64,000 nt of DNA from assembly GCF_001592105.1 (NCBI RefSeq), contig NZ_BCWE01000019.1:27057-91056 (forward strand), read 5' to 3'. The notes below the pieces were generated by a model. The model made no database searches. It saw only the letters and a list, made by a program, of their open reading frames with translations, and was not told the origin of the DNA. How positions within the stretch are numbered: the stretch's first letter is position 1; every line of letters starts with the position of its first letter. A program made the position numbers and the translations under genes. Shown piece after piece: positions 27,607-36,403 of the stretch. The stretch is from Desulfolucanica intricata. GTDB taxonomy: Bacteria > Bacillota > Desulfotomaculia > Desulfotomaculales > Desulfofarciminaceae.

Positions 27607-27999
27607 TTGCAGTTAGCACCGGGTGAGCGCTCTATTCTGGCCTTTTTTCCTTCAAGTACCAAAGCTGAGGCCTGTTCTAAGGCCCTTCAAGAAGCAGGGC
27701 TTAATGAAGTACGGGTTGACCGTATCTCCCGCTACGGGGTGGAAGCAGACAGTGTTTTTAATAACCCGATTGCCGGCCGGGCTAAAACAATGACCGGGTT
27801 AACCTTATTTTCAGCTGATACTTCTACTATTAATGATAGCGATTCCCGGGTTTTGATGGGAGCCGACCCTTCCGTTTACAGTATGGGAAGGGATGACGAA
27901 ATGGCGGGCGGCCATGCTTTTTTGTTAACCGCAGTTACCGGTCAGGAAAAAGTTGAAGAAGCAGTAAATTTGATTAAACAGCATGGAGGAGAAGTCTAA
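27607..27999 (+). CDS. Conserved hypothetical protein, 130 aa
   Basis: A soluble protein with an N-terminal ferredoxin-like or ACT-like beta-alpha pattern (RSILAFFPSSTKAEACSKAL, then EVRVDRISRYG) and a Gly-rich C-terminal part ending EEAVNLIKQHGGEV. It loosely recalls heat-extractable general stress proteins of the YflT type, which is only an impression. TTG start eight bases after AGGAGG. It forms a pair with the next gene, 15 bp downstream. Confidence 0.65.
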   Translation: MQLAPGERSILAFFPSSTKAEACSKALQEAGLNEVRVDRISRYGVEADSVFNNPIAGRAKTMTGLTLFSADTSTINDSDSRVLMGADPSVYSMGRDDEMAGGHAFLLTAVTGQEKVEEAVNLIKQHGGEV

Positions 28000-28014
28000 A
28001 CAGAGGTGATAACA

Positions 28015-28197
28015 ATGACAGATCGTCCGGATAACTTTCGGCAGGCTTTAGACGAACCGGAGCAATGGGATGAAGCCCCGATATTATCTGAAAAACAAGC
28101 AGAGGTAATCAATTCCGACTATGTTGACAGTTATGATGAGGTTCTACAAATTTTAGAGCGCAGTAAAAGAATAAGGTCTGATTCTTTGCTCCTTTAA
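28015..28197 (+). CDS. Small acidic hypothetical protein, 60 aa
   Basis: The 60-residue protein is acidic (PEQWDEAPILSEKQAEVI, DYVDSYDEVLQILERSKR) with no membrane segment. The ATG at 28015 follows AGAGGTGATA. It is cotranscribed with the preceding gene and followed by a terminator. Function unknown. Confidence 0.6.
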   Translation: MTDRPDNFRQALDEPEQWDEAPILSEKQAEVINSDYVDSYDEVLQILERSKRIRSDSLLL

Positions 28198-28205
28198 ATG
28201 TTAAG

Positions 28206-28237
28206 CCGTGTTCTTAATGAGCACGGTTTTATTTTTG
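28206..28237 (+). terminator. Terminator after the 60-aa gene
   Basis: CCGTGTTC (28206-28213) pairs with GAGCACGG (28219-28226, one G-T pair), followed by TTTTATTTTT. Confidence 0.8.
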
Positions 28238-28372
28238 TGACCGGAACATTATTCCGGGAAGCATTCTACCTTGTATTTTTAGCTGGTTTTGGTTACAATG
28301 TTAAATAATTATTAAATATTTATTAGAATTAAATAATTATAAAAGAAACCAACCTTTAAAGGAGGGTTGAGC

Positions 28373-29311
28373 TTGAAAAAAGTGGTCAGTGTCAGTTTAG
28401 GTTCATCTAAACGGGACCACTCCGTAGAGGTGGAATTATTAGGTCAACAATTCCAAATTTCCCGTATTGGTACTGACGGGGATTTTAATCGGGCCATAGA
28501 AACCTTGCGGCAGCTTGACGGCCGGGTGGATGCTATTGGCCTGGGAGGCATTGATGTTTATTTAATTATAGGTCAAAAATGTTATACCGTTCGTGATGGT
28601 TTAAAATTAATGGATGCAGTTAGAAAGTCACCTGTGGTGGACGGCAGCGGCTTAAAAAATACTTTGGAGCGGGAAGCTGTTCGAACTTTAGCTAAAAAGC
28701 ACGGCTTTTTAAGACCAGGTACAAAGGTTTTAATGGTTAGTGCCCTGGATCGCTTCGGAATGGCGGAAGCTTTAGCTGAGGTAGGCTGTGCGGTTACCTT
28801 TGGAGATATGATTTTTACTGCCGGCATTCCGTATCCCGTCACAACAATTACGGAATTAGAAGAGTTGGCCGGAAAACTCTTACCGGAACTGGTGAAGCTT
28901 CCGTTTCACATGCTGTATCCGACCGGTAAAAAGCAGGAAATCTCTGACCGGGATAAGGCCCGTAAGTTTCTTTCTTTTTATGAAGAGGCAGAGGTTATCG
29001 CCGGAGATTTTCATTTAATAAAAAGGTTTTTACCGGAAACCTTAAACGGCCAGGTGATATTAACCAATACCACAACAAAGGACGATGTGGAACATTTGGA
29101 AAAAATCGGGGCGGGCTGCTTAATAACCACCACCCCGGAACTGCAGGGAAGGTCTTTCGGGGCAAATGTCATGGAAGCCGTTTTAGTCGCCCTGTTAGAG
29201 AAGCCTACGGAGATGATTCAGGCCAGAGATTACTTGGATATTCTTAAGCAGTTGAATTTCGCACCTCGCATCAAACATTTTAATGAAGAGAAATGCTTAA
29301 AGGCCACTTAG
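28373..29311 (+). CDS. Conserved hypothetical protein, 312 aa, Rossmann-like
   Basis: The protein opens with a beta strand and KKVVSVSLGSSKRDHSV. The central part (GTKVLMVSALDRFGMAEALA, GCAVTFGDMIF) looks like a nucleotide-binding Rossmann fold, and the C-terminal part has ILTNTTTKDDVEHLEKIGAG and TTTPELQGRSFG. Relatives in clostridia have been annotated as quinate 5-dehydrogenase, which I cannot support from visible active-site residues. The TTG at 28373 is seven bases after GGAGG. It heads a three-gene run with the SCP2 protein and the permease. Confidence 0.65.
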   Translation: MKKVVSVSLGSSKRDHSVEVELLGQQFQISRIGTDGDFNRAIETLRQLDGRVDAIGLGGIDVYLIIGQKCYTVRDGLKLMDAVRKSPVVDGSGLKNTLEREAVRTLAKKHGFLRPGTKVLMVSALDRFGMAEALAEVGCAVTFGDMIFTAGIPYPVTTITELEELAGKLLPELVKLPFHMLYPTGKKQEISDRDKARKFLSFYEEAEVIAGDFHLIKRFLPETLNGQVILTNTTTKDDVEHLEKIGAGCLITTTPELQGRSFGANVMEAVLVALLEKPTEMIQARDYLDILKQLNFAPRIKHFNEEKCLKAT

Positions 29312-29346
29312 CCGGTTAAGGCCTTTTCGTGATTGGAGGATCAATT

Positions 29347-29700
29347 ATGGCAACACACCAGGAGATAAGGGAAAGCCTGCAGGCTTTTTTAGATAATTAT
29401 CAAAAAAATGAGCGGTTAAAGACTATGAACCGCGATTGGGACCGGATTATTCTTGTCCGGGCCACAGATGTTCAATTTGAGCATACGATAAGCTTGAAAA
29501 ACGGTGAGCTTGAAATTATGGAAGGTGCTCCCGGGCAGGCTGATTTAACGGTGGTATCGGACAGTGAAACTCTGGCAGATTTATTTTATGGGGATATCGC
29601 TCCTACGGAGCCCTATATGAACGGTACTTTAAAGATTTCGGGCTCGGAAGATGATATTTTGCGACTGGATTTTATCTCCCTAATGATTTGGGGTGAGTAG
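29347..29700 (+). CDS. SCP2 sterol-carrier domain protein
   Basis: A 118-residue single-domain protein resembling SCP2 lipid-binding proteins: ISLKNGELEIMEGAPGQADL, VVSDSETLADLFYGDIAP and YMNGTLKISG. It probably binds an acyl chain or acyl-CoA. The ATG at 29347 is placed after GGAGG; the upstream GTG in the computed frame is not used. The stop is immediately followed by the permease start, so coupling is likely. Confidence 0.78.
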   Translation: MATHQEIRESLQAFLDNYQKNERLKTMNRDWDRIILVRATDVQFEHTISLKNGELEIMEGAPGQADLTVVSDSETLADLFYGDIAPTEPYMNGTLKISGSEDDILRLDFISLMIWGE

Positions 29701-29701
29701 T

Positions 29702-31039
29702 TTGCAGCTTAAAAAGGTATTATCCCTGCGCACTGTGGTTGCTACCAGTGCCGGTTTAACCTTTGCCAGTGCTTCTTTTGTGGCTGCGGTGCAGGTGGCT
29801 AATTACATGGCCGGTGAAAGTGCCTGGCTGGCAATTCTTATCGGGGGCCTGCTCTGTTTAACTGCAGCCTCCTGTTTTTCTGAACTTAACGGAGCGCTTC
29901 CCTCGGCTGCTGGTATCCGGTTGTATTTTAGCCGGGCCTTTAATGAGCGAATGTCTCTAACGATATCTATATTATATATGGTGGTAATATTAGGTGTAAT
30001 TGGGGCGGAGAGCTATGTTTTAGCCAGTGTTTTTAAAGAAGCACTTCCCGGAATTACACCTGTATTATGGATTATTTTGTTGCTGGCAGTTGTCACAGTA
30101 ATGAATATCCGGGGCATTAAAATTGCGGGAGCTTTCCAGGATCTAATAACCTACGGGTTAACCCTGTCTTTGATTGTTATAGCCGGGATAGCTTTATTTA
30201 AAGTTAACTTTCAATTAGAGGCACCCTTATATCCGGGCAGTATCGTTGGTGTAGTCAATGCTGTGGCCGTGGGGGTTTTTTTATTTGTCGGGTTTGAGTG
30301 GGTTACTCCGCTGGCGGAAGAAGTTACTGACAATAAATTAATATCAAAAGGTATGTACCTGGCCATTGGTTTATTAAGTGTTACCTATGCCCTGGTTACT
30401 GTAGCTATGACTGCGTCAGTGCCTAAAGAGTTGCTTAGTGCTTCGGCCGCACCGCATATATTATTTGCCCGGGAAATATTAGGGAATTCGGGGCTAATCG
30501 GGATGCTGTTATTAAGTCTGGCGGCCTCTGTCACTACTTTTAATGCCGGATTAATCAGTGTGTCCCGCTTTATGTATGCCTCTGCCCGGGAGCATGTTTT
30601 ACCCAAGGTATTCAGCAAGGTGAGCATACGTTATTTTACCCCGTATATAGCCATTTGGACTTTATTTGCAATAGGTTTGGTTATTTCCGTTGTTGTCCTG
30701 CTTACCGGGAGATATATGATGCTGGTAAATATGGCTGCCGCCATGGAATCAATTGTTTATGCATTAGCGGGACTGGCTGTTATTCGACTGCGCAAAAAGG
30801 AACCGGAGTTAGCGCGAAATTATCGTGTTAAGGGCGGTAATGTAATTCCCTGGCTGGCTTGTATAATATTCTCTGTTTTAGTCCTGGCAGTATTAATTAC
30901 CAACCCTCCGGTGTTTATTTATTTACTTTGCGGTTTTGGTATATGTTTTTTATATGTTAATAAGGTTGTGCCCCGGCTGAAGAAGAAATATACTAAACAA
31001 AGGCGGACCCGTAAGAGAACGGCCCGCCGTGAAACTTAA
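29702..31039 (+). CDS. APC-superfamily amino acid permease
   Basis: This 445-residue protein has about 12 hydrophobic helices. The first contains the broken-helix motif TSAGLTFASASF, equivalent to the substrate-binding GSG/G-rich segment, and helix 6 has GFEWVTPLAEEV. The C-terminal tail is strongly basic (KKKYTKQRRTRKRT). TTG start just after GGGGTGAG. Substrate unknown; an amino acid or polyamine is likely. Confidence 0.85.
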   Translation: MQLKKVLSLRTVVATSAGLTFASASFVAAVQVANYMAGESAWLAILIGGLLCLTAASCFSELNGALPSAAGIRLYFSRAFNERMSLTISILYMVVILGVIGAESYVLASVFKEALPGITPVLWIILLLAVVTVMNIRGIKIAGAFQDLITYGLTLSLIVIAGIALFKVNFQLEAPLYPGSIVGVVNAVAVGVFLFVGFEWVTPLAEEVTDNKLISKGMYLAIGLLSVTYALVTVAMTASVPKELLSASAAPHILFAREILGNSGLIGMLLLSLAASVTTFNAGLISVSRFMYASAREHVLPKVFSKVSIRYFTPYIAIWTLFAIGLVISVVVLLTGRYMMLVNMAAAMESIVYALAGLAVIRLRKKEPELARNYRVKGGNVIPWLACIIFSVLVLAVLITNPPVFIYLLCGFGICFLYVNKVVPRLKKKYTKQRRTRKRTARRET

Positions 31040-31045
31040 AAAGGG

Positions 31046-31984
31046 TTATAGTCCTAAAGCTTTGTAAGTATCTAAATCTACGCAGTCATCGGGAGAAAGC
31101 CCGTGATCCAGGCGTAGTTTTTTTACTCCCTCTGTCATACCCCACCCGAAAATACCGTCAATGTTTCCGGTATAATACCCGCGCTTCTTTAAGATTCTTT
31201 GTACCTCAGCAACATCGGAGCCCCTTTCACCACGTCTCAGGAGGCGGTGGGTATGACCCGGAACACCAAGAGGATTACCGATAATGTATACAGGAGTACC
31301 TACAGGTATAATTGGATAAATTAGTTCCACATTGCTATTATGCATGCGTATACAGCCATGGCTTTCGTAACCCCCGATGGAATATGGTTTGTTGGTGCCA
31401 TGAATTCCATAGATGCCCCAGGGTACATTTAAACCGTGCCACCTGGTTCCAAACCCTGTGCCCCAATTCATAGCCTTACGCAAAACCACCCAGTTTCCTA
31501 TAGGCGAAGGGGTTTCAGGTTTTCCGACTGCTACATGGAACTGACGGTAGGGTTCATTGTCCGAAAAAATTGTTAGGGTGCGATTAACGGTATCAATCAC
31601 AATACTGACTTTACCGGGTGGCGGAGGAATTTTTTCTTGAGATACCGGCTGTCCCCGGTTAGCGTTCAATAGGCTCCAGGTTGTAACATTAACAATCCCG
31701 TCGGGCTTAACCCCGTGGGCTACTTGGACCTTTTTGACTGCTTCCATTGTTATCGTATCGTATATACCATTAATTTTACCCTGGTAGTAACCCAGATGTT
31801 TAAGCTGCACCTGTAATTCCTGAACATCGTCACCCGTCATATTGGGTGTTGTGTAATAAAGGTTGCGCTCCTGCTCACAATTAATGGGGCAGACAATGTA
31901 ATTTGCCTCGGCTTTTTGGGTGTACATACAAATCATAAATAAAAAAATGATTATACTAATTTTTTTGCAGGTTAGCACAAACAT
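31046..31984 (-). CDS. L,D-transpeptidase (YkuD) with two peptidoglycan-binding domains
   Basis: The 312-residue exported protein has an N-terminal signal peptide, a peptidoglycan-binding repeat (about 50-110; VQELQVQLKHLGYYQGKING), a YkuD catalytic domain with the motif HGTNKP...SHGCIRM (about 195-220; catalytic Cys), and a second binding repeat at the C-terminus (SDVAEVQRILKKRGYYTG). It cross-links wall peptides by 3-3 bonds or anchors proteins, independently of penicillin-binding proteins. It converges on the permease gene with only six bases between. Confidence 0.92.
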   Translation of the reverse strand: MFVLTCKKISIIIFLFMICMYTQKAEANYIVCPINCEQERNLYYTTPNMTGDDVQELQVQLKHLGYYQGKINGIYDTITMEAVKKVQVAHGVKPDGIVNVTTWSLLNANRGQPVSQEKIPPPPGKVSIVIDTVNRTLTIFSDNEPYRQFHVAVGKPETPSPIGNWVVLRKAMNWGTGFGTRWHGLNVPWGIYGIHGTNKPYSIGGYESHGCIRMHNSNVELIYPIIPVGTPVYIIGNPLGVPGHTHRLLRRGERGSDVAEVQRILKKRGYYTGNIDGIFGWGMTEGVKKLRLDHGLSPDDCVDLDTYKALGL

Positions 31985-32116
31985 CCCTCCTAATAATAAA
32001 CATTTTAGTTATCTACAATTTCCTGAAAAATATGTATATGAATTTATGTTAAATCATGCATATTTGGTATAAAATTCCATATAATAGTAATAGTAATTTT
32101 TTAAGGGGGGATGGGC

Positions 32117-32746
32117 TTGTCCTTAAAAAGATTAGCGCTATTGCTGGGAATAATGTTAATTCTGGGAATTCTTGTGGGCTGTGTGGGAAAAGAGGGAGAC
32201 AGCAGTCAGCAGCCGCCCGGCAGTGAGCAGGTAAGGGTTGATACTCCCGGGGTTGTAGAAGATGAGCAGGCAAAAGTTGAGCAGGAACAAGAGGCAGCTG
32301 CACCGGTACCGTCAACAAATGAAAAAATTGAGGTGGTACTGTATTTTGGTAATAAAGAGGGTTATTTAGAACCGGTAAAACGAGAGATTCCAAAAGTACA
32401 GGGTATTGCAAAGGCAGCTATGTTGGAGTTAATCAAAGGTCCCGGGGCTAGCAGCGGTTTGCAGCCTACTATTCCACAGGGTACTGCACTAAGGTCTGTT
32501 AGTATTAAAGAAAACGGGCTGGCTGTAGTAGATTTTAGTTCGCAATTAAAGTCACGGCACTGGGGCGGATCAACGGGGGAAAGTCTAACCGTTTACTCGA
32601 TTGTTAATACTCTGACTCAGTTCCCAAGTATTAAAGAAGTACAAATACTGGTGGAAGGACAAAAGCCGGAAACCCTGTCCGGTCATATTGCGCTTGACCG
32701 GCCTTTAACGCGCAACAGCAGCATAATTCAAGTTTCTGGTAACTAA
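32117..32746 (+). CDS. GerMN-domain lipoprotein
   Basis: A 209-residue lipoprotein: lipobox LVGC near residue 20, a Gln/Glu/Pro-rich linker, then a GerMN domain (about 78-205; VVLYFGNKEGYLEPVKREIP, AMLELIKGP, GLAVVDFSSQL). GerM is needed for spore germination and forespore-mother cell bridging in B. subtilis, although GerMN also occurs in LpqB-type lipoproteins. The TTG at 32117 is six bases after GGGGGG. It precedes a wall amidase gene on the same strand after a terminator. Confidence 0.85.
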   Translation: MSLKRLALLLGIMLILGILVGCVGKEGDSSQQPPGSEQVRVDTPGVVEDEQAKVEQEQEAAAPVPSTNEKIEVVLYFGNKEGYLEPVKREIPKVQGIAKAAMLELIKGPGASSGLQPTIPQGTALRSVSIKENGLAVVDFSSQLKSRHWGGSTGESLTVYSIVNTLTQFPSIKEVQILVEGQKPETLSGHIALDRPLTRNSSIIQVSGN

Positions 32747-32751
32747 TATAG

Positions 32752-32775
32752 ACCCGGAAAATCCGGGTTTTTTTG
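32752..32775 (+). terminator. Terminator after the GerMN gene
   Basis: ACCCGGA (32752-32758) pairs with TCCGGGT (32762-32768) with an AAA loop and seven T residues. Confidence 0.88.
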
Positions 32776-32882
32776 TGTTGTGATTGGAAAAAGGGGAAGG
32801 AATTACTAGAAGTATGTAGAATAGTCATTTAGAATAGCTTTATATGAAAAAAGAATTTGTAAAGGGGGCAGTGTGATAGGTA

Positions 32883-34487
32883 TTGTTTAAAAAGTATATC
32901 AACAAGTATTTGGGTTTATTTTTTTTGGTTTTAACGTATGTGCTATTTTTTACCACACCGCCTGGTGTATATGCTGCTGCCTTAGGAATAGTACAAGGTG
33001 ATTATGTCAATATACGAGGCGGGCCCGGTACTAACTACGCCGTAGTAGGAGCGGTAAGTGAAGGGGACAGTTTGACAGTTCTTGAGGAATCGAATAATTG
33101 GTATAAGGTTAGCTACGCCGGCGGTTTAGGTTGGATTTCCGGCCAGTTTGTTTTGGTAGCGGGTGAAACAGACCGGAATGAAGATACAGTGTCTCAACCT
33201 ACACAGACGGGGATAATTAAGTCCGGGCCTGTTAATGTCCGAAGCGGCCCGGGTACAGAACACAATATTATCGGGCAGGCCAATACCGGAGAACGTTTGC
33301 CAATCCTGGAGAAATCCGGTGATTGGTATAAGGTAAAGCTTTCCGGCGGTGAAGGTTGGGTTGCCGGTTGGTTAGTGCAGCTAGAGCAGGGGCATCAAAC
33401 ATCACAAAATCCGTTCTTACCGCAAAATCTCGGACAGCCGGAATCTAATAACAACGGTACCGGCAGTAACGCTGATCAGGTAAAGACCGGTTCATCGACA
33501 CCGCAAAAAAGCGTACCAACTATGCCGGAATGGCTCAGGCCCCGGGAAGATACCAATCCTCCACAGCCTGATCCGAAACCGGAGGATCCGGAAGAGCCTG
33601 AAGATTGGAACGGTCCTACTTTAAGCGAGCTGGATGTAAAGGAAAAAAATGATGAAGTAACTATTACCATAAAAGCAACAGGAAAATTTGAAGTGAATAC
33701 CTTTACCCTGGATAACCCGGAGCGGCTGGTGCTGGATTTGAACGGGATTGCCCCGGGGGATGTTCCTGAGGCCGTAAAGGTAAGTTCGGATATAGTTAAG
33801 CAGGTGCGTACGGGCTGGTTCAGTAATGACCCGGTTACGTCCAGAATAGTGGTTGACTTAAAGAAACGATTACGTTATACAACTTCTTTATCAAGGGATA
33901 AAAGAACCCTAACGGTGAAATTGTTTGTACCCAAACCGGGTGAAGAATTAGTTAACAGGTTGATTGTAGTTGACGCCGGGCACGGCGGCAGCGATCCCGG
34001 TGCCATCGGACCCAGCGGCATTTATGAGAAGGTACTTACATTGGATATTGCCAAGAAGCTTGCTGACTTACTTGAAGAACAAGGAGCCAGGGTTGTACTG
34101 GCCAGGTCCGATGATAGTTATGTAGGACTTTATGAAAGAACTGACCTGGCTAACGAGCTGCGGGCTGATTTATTTGTCAGTGTGCATATAAATGCCAGTA
34201 CCAGTAGTAGTTTATCCGGTACAACCACCTATTACTATGGTGAACAGGGAAAAGAGTTATGTGAATTTATTCAACCGGAACTTGTCTCTGCTTTGGGACG
34301 AAATAATCTGGGAGTAAGGTATGCAAATTTTGCTGTTTTAAGGACTTCGGAGATGCCTGCCGCCCTGGTAGAGGTAGCTTTTATTTCTAACCCGGAGGAA
34401 GAGCGATTACTTAAAACCGAAGAATTTCGCAGAAAAGCAGCAGAGGCCATTGCCCGGGGAATAAGTAATTATTATCTCTATAAATAA
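32883..34487 (+). CDS. N-acetylmuramoyl-L-alanine amidase with two SH3b domains and AMIN
   Basis: The 534-residue wall hydrolase has a signal peptide, two SH3b repeats (about 34-92 and 103-163; each with VNIRGGPGTNY or VNVRSGPGTEH), a Pro/Glu-rich linker, an AMIN domain (about 240-345) and a C-terminal Amidase_3 domain (about 358-533). The catalytic domain has zinc ligands in DAGHGGSDPG, EKVLT and SVHINAS and the catalytic Glu in ALVEVAFISN. It cuts the amide bond between muramic acid and the stem peptide. The start at TTG 32883 has only a distant GGGGG. A terminator follows. Confidence 0.93.
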   Translation: MFKKYINKYLGLFFLVLTYVLFFTTPPGVYAAALGIVQGDYVNIRGGPGTNYAVVGAVSEGDSLTVLEESNNWYKVSYAGGLGWISGQFVLVAGETDRNEDTVSQPTQTGIIKSGPVNVRSGPGTEHNIIGQANTGERLPILEKSGDWYKVKLSGGEGWVAGWLVQLEQGHQTSQNPFLPQNLGQPESNNNGTGSNADQVKTGSSTPQKSVPTMPEWLRPREDTNPPQPDPKPEDPEEPEDWNGPTLSELDVKEKNDEVTITIKATGKFEVNTFTLDNPERLVLDLNGIAPGDVPEAVKVSSDIVKQVRTGWFSNDPVTSRIVVDLKKRLRYTTSLSRDKRTLTVKLFVPKPGEELVNRLIVVDAGHGGSDPGAIGPSGIYEKVLTLDIAKKLADLLEEQGARVVLARSDDSYVGLYERTDLANELRADLFVSVHINASTSSSLSGTTTYYYGEQGKELCEFIQPELVSALGRNNLGVRYANFAVLRTSEMPAALVEVAFISNPEEERLLKTEEFRRKAAEAIARGISNYYLYK

Positions 34488-34502
34488 AAATAAATTGTTA
34501 TT

Positions 34503-34537
34503 AATAGGTCTTTCTGTAGAGGACCTATTTTTTTTGT
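34503..34537 (+). terminator. Terminator after the amidase
   Basis: AATAGGTC (34503-34510) pairs with GACCTATT (34522-34529), then a T-rich run. Confidence 0.85.
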
Positions 34538-34631
34538 TTTAGGGAAGGCTTTTTTTAAGGGCTAGACGTGATTTATTAAGTGTTGTAAAATTATATGGGC
34601 CTAAATACCATTACCTAAGGGGGAGTGTTGC

Positions 34632-35609
34632 TTGCCAAAAGTAGGAATTACCACCACCATACCTGTAGAGATAGTTTATGCGGCAGGCTGGGTGCCGGTA
34701 GATTTAAACAATATTTTTATAACTGATGAGAACCCCCAGGCTTTGGTGGAAGAGGCTGAAATTGCAGGCTACCCCAGAAACCTTTGTGCCTGGATAAAAG
34801 GACTGTACAGTACGGTACGCAGGGATGAAAATATAAGAACCTTGATTGCGGTAACCCAGGGAGACTGCAGTAATACTCATGCGTTGATGGAAACCCTGGA
34901 GTTAGCAGGCGTTAAAATAATTCCCTTTGCTTTTCCCTTCGATCGTGATTACGATTTATTAAAACTGCAAATAGAAAAACTTATGGATGCTTTCGGGGTA
35001 GATTGGCAGCAGGTAAATGAGGCCAAAGCCCGTTTGGATTTAATTCGTAGAAAAGTATGGGAGCTGGACCGGCTGACCTGGGAGGAAAACCTGGTAAATG
35101 GCTGGGATAATCACCTCTATCAGATTTGCTGCAGTGATTTTGACAGTGATCCAAAAGCTTTTGCCAAAAAGGTAGATGCTGCTTTAAAAAAAGCAAAATC
35201 CGGCTCTCCCGGAAAAGAAGAACTTCGCTTGGGGTATATCGGTGTCCCGCCAATCATAGATGATCTGTATGATTATCTCGAGGAGCGGGGTGCCCGGGTG
35301 GTTTATAACGAAACCCAGCGGCAGTTTACGATGCCTTTTAATACGGGTGATTTGGTGGAGCAGTACCGAAGGTATACCTACCCCTATGGTATTTTCTTTC
35401 GCCTGAAGGATATTGAGCAGGAAATCGAAAAGCGAAATATTGACGGGGTAATTCATTATGCTCAGAGCTTTTGCTATCGCCAGATTGAGGATTTGATAAT
35501 TCGGGAAAGATTAAAATTACCGATTTTAACCCTGGAAGGAGATAAGCCAAACCGCCTGGATGCCCGGACACGAATGCGTTTAGATGCTTTTTTGGAAATG
35601 TTGAGGTGA
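34632..35609 (+). CDS. 2-hydroxyacyl-CoA dehydratase D-component-like protein
   Basis: The 325-residue protein resembles the HgdB/FldC family that carries a 4Fe-4S cluster: KVGITTTIPVEIVYAAGW, YPRNLCAWIKG, AVTQGDCSNTHAL and AQSFCYRQIEDL hold the conserved Cys residues. It is shorter than the dehydratase subunits proper (about 370-430 residues) and has no partner alpha subunit here. It is paired with an activase gene nine bases downstream. The two resemble the activase-related proteins that drive ATP-dependent low-potential reductions in anaerobes. Substrate unknown. Confidence 0.8.
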   Translation: MPKVGITTTIPVEIVYAAGWVPVDLNNIFITDENPQALVEEAEIAGYPRNLCAWIKGLYSTVRRDENIRTLIAVTQGDCSNTHALMETLELAGVKIIPFAFPFDRDYDLLKLQIEKLMDAFGVDWQQVNEAKARLDLIRRKVWELDRLTWEENLVNGWDNHLYQICCSDFDSDPKAFAKKVDAALKKAKSGSPGKEELRLGYIGVPPIIDDLYDYLEERGARVVYNETQRQFTMPFNTGDLVEQYRRYTYPYGIFFRLKDIEQEIEKRNIDGVIHYAQSFCYRQIEDLIIRERLKLPILTLEGDKPNRLDARTRMRLDAFLEMLR

Positions 35610-35618
35610 CTTTAAATC

Positions 35619-36383
35619 TTGCTTTGTGGAATTGACTTGGGCAGCCGCAGCGTTAAGGTTGCCCTAATGGACGAAAATAAAAATTTTAAGTTTTATAAGT
35701 TTAATACGATCCGGTTTTACCGTGAGCATGGCAGAACGGAAGACGGCCAGCTGGTGGTAGATTTAAACGGCCTGGGTTTAGATTTAAGCAGTTCCCCGGT
35801 GACCCTGGTAACTACCGGCTACGGACGGCAAACAGTAAATCTTAAGGGAGCAAAAAATATCCCGGAAATTAAGGCCCATGTTTTAGGAGCGTCTTTTCAA
35901 ACCGGGCTAAAGGATTTTACTCTACTGGATTTAGGCGGTCAGGACAGTAAAGTTGCCCTGGTTAAGGGAGGCCGGCTGGTAGACTTTCAGACAAATGACA
36001 AGTGCGCTGCAAGTACCGGTCGCTACCTGGAGAATATGGCAGGCGTGCTTGCTATTGATTTGGAAGAGCTTGGCCGTCATTATCAAAATCCCGTTGATTT
36101 GACGTCTACTTGTGCAATTTTCGGAGAAACGGAGTTAATCGGTAAAGTGGTGGAAGGACACCCTACAGCCCATCTGGCGGCCGGGGTGAATTATACTATC
36201 TTTAAACGTATCAAACCAATGCTTGTAAGGCTTTTAAGTGATCATTTGGTGTTTACCGGTGGAGTTGCTTATAACCATGCTATAAGGGAAATACTGAAAC
36301 AAGAACTTAAAGTGCCTGTGGTCGTACCGGAGCACCCGCAATTTATGGGTGCCGTAGGTTGTTGTGTGTCAGAGTTGAAATAA
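35619..36383 (+). CDS. BadF/HgdC-type activase ATPase
   Basis: The 254-residue ASKHA-fold ATPase begins GIDLGSRSVK and contains DLGGQDSKV and the two cluster-binding Cys motifs DKCAASTGRYLE and TCAIFGETELIGK. In HgdC these Cys hold one 4Fe-4S cluster between two subunits and inject electrons into the dehydratase after ATP hydrolysis. The start is TTG. Together with the preceding gene it forms a compact two-gene reductase unit. Confidence 0.88.
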   Translation: MLCGIDLGSRSVKVALMDENKNFKFYKFNTIRFYREHGRTEDGQLVVDLNGLGLDLSSSPVTLVTTGYGRQTVNLKGAKNIPEIKAHVLGASFQTGLKDFTLLDLGGQDSKVALVKGGRLVDFQTNDKCAASTGRYLENMAGVLAIDLEELGRHYQNPVDLTSTCAIFGETELIGKVVEGHPTAHLAAGVNYTIFKRIKPMLVRLLSDHLVFTGGVAYNHAIREILKQELKVPVVVPEHPQFMGAVGCCVSELK

Positions 36384-36403
36384 CATGCAAAGGGAGGGAT
36401 AAT

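Noticed and set aside
36359..36403. Longer start for the MBL hydrolase
   Set aside because: The extension overlaps the activase gene and has no ribosome site; ATG 36404 follows AGGGAGGG.
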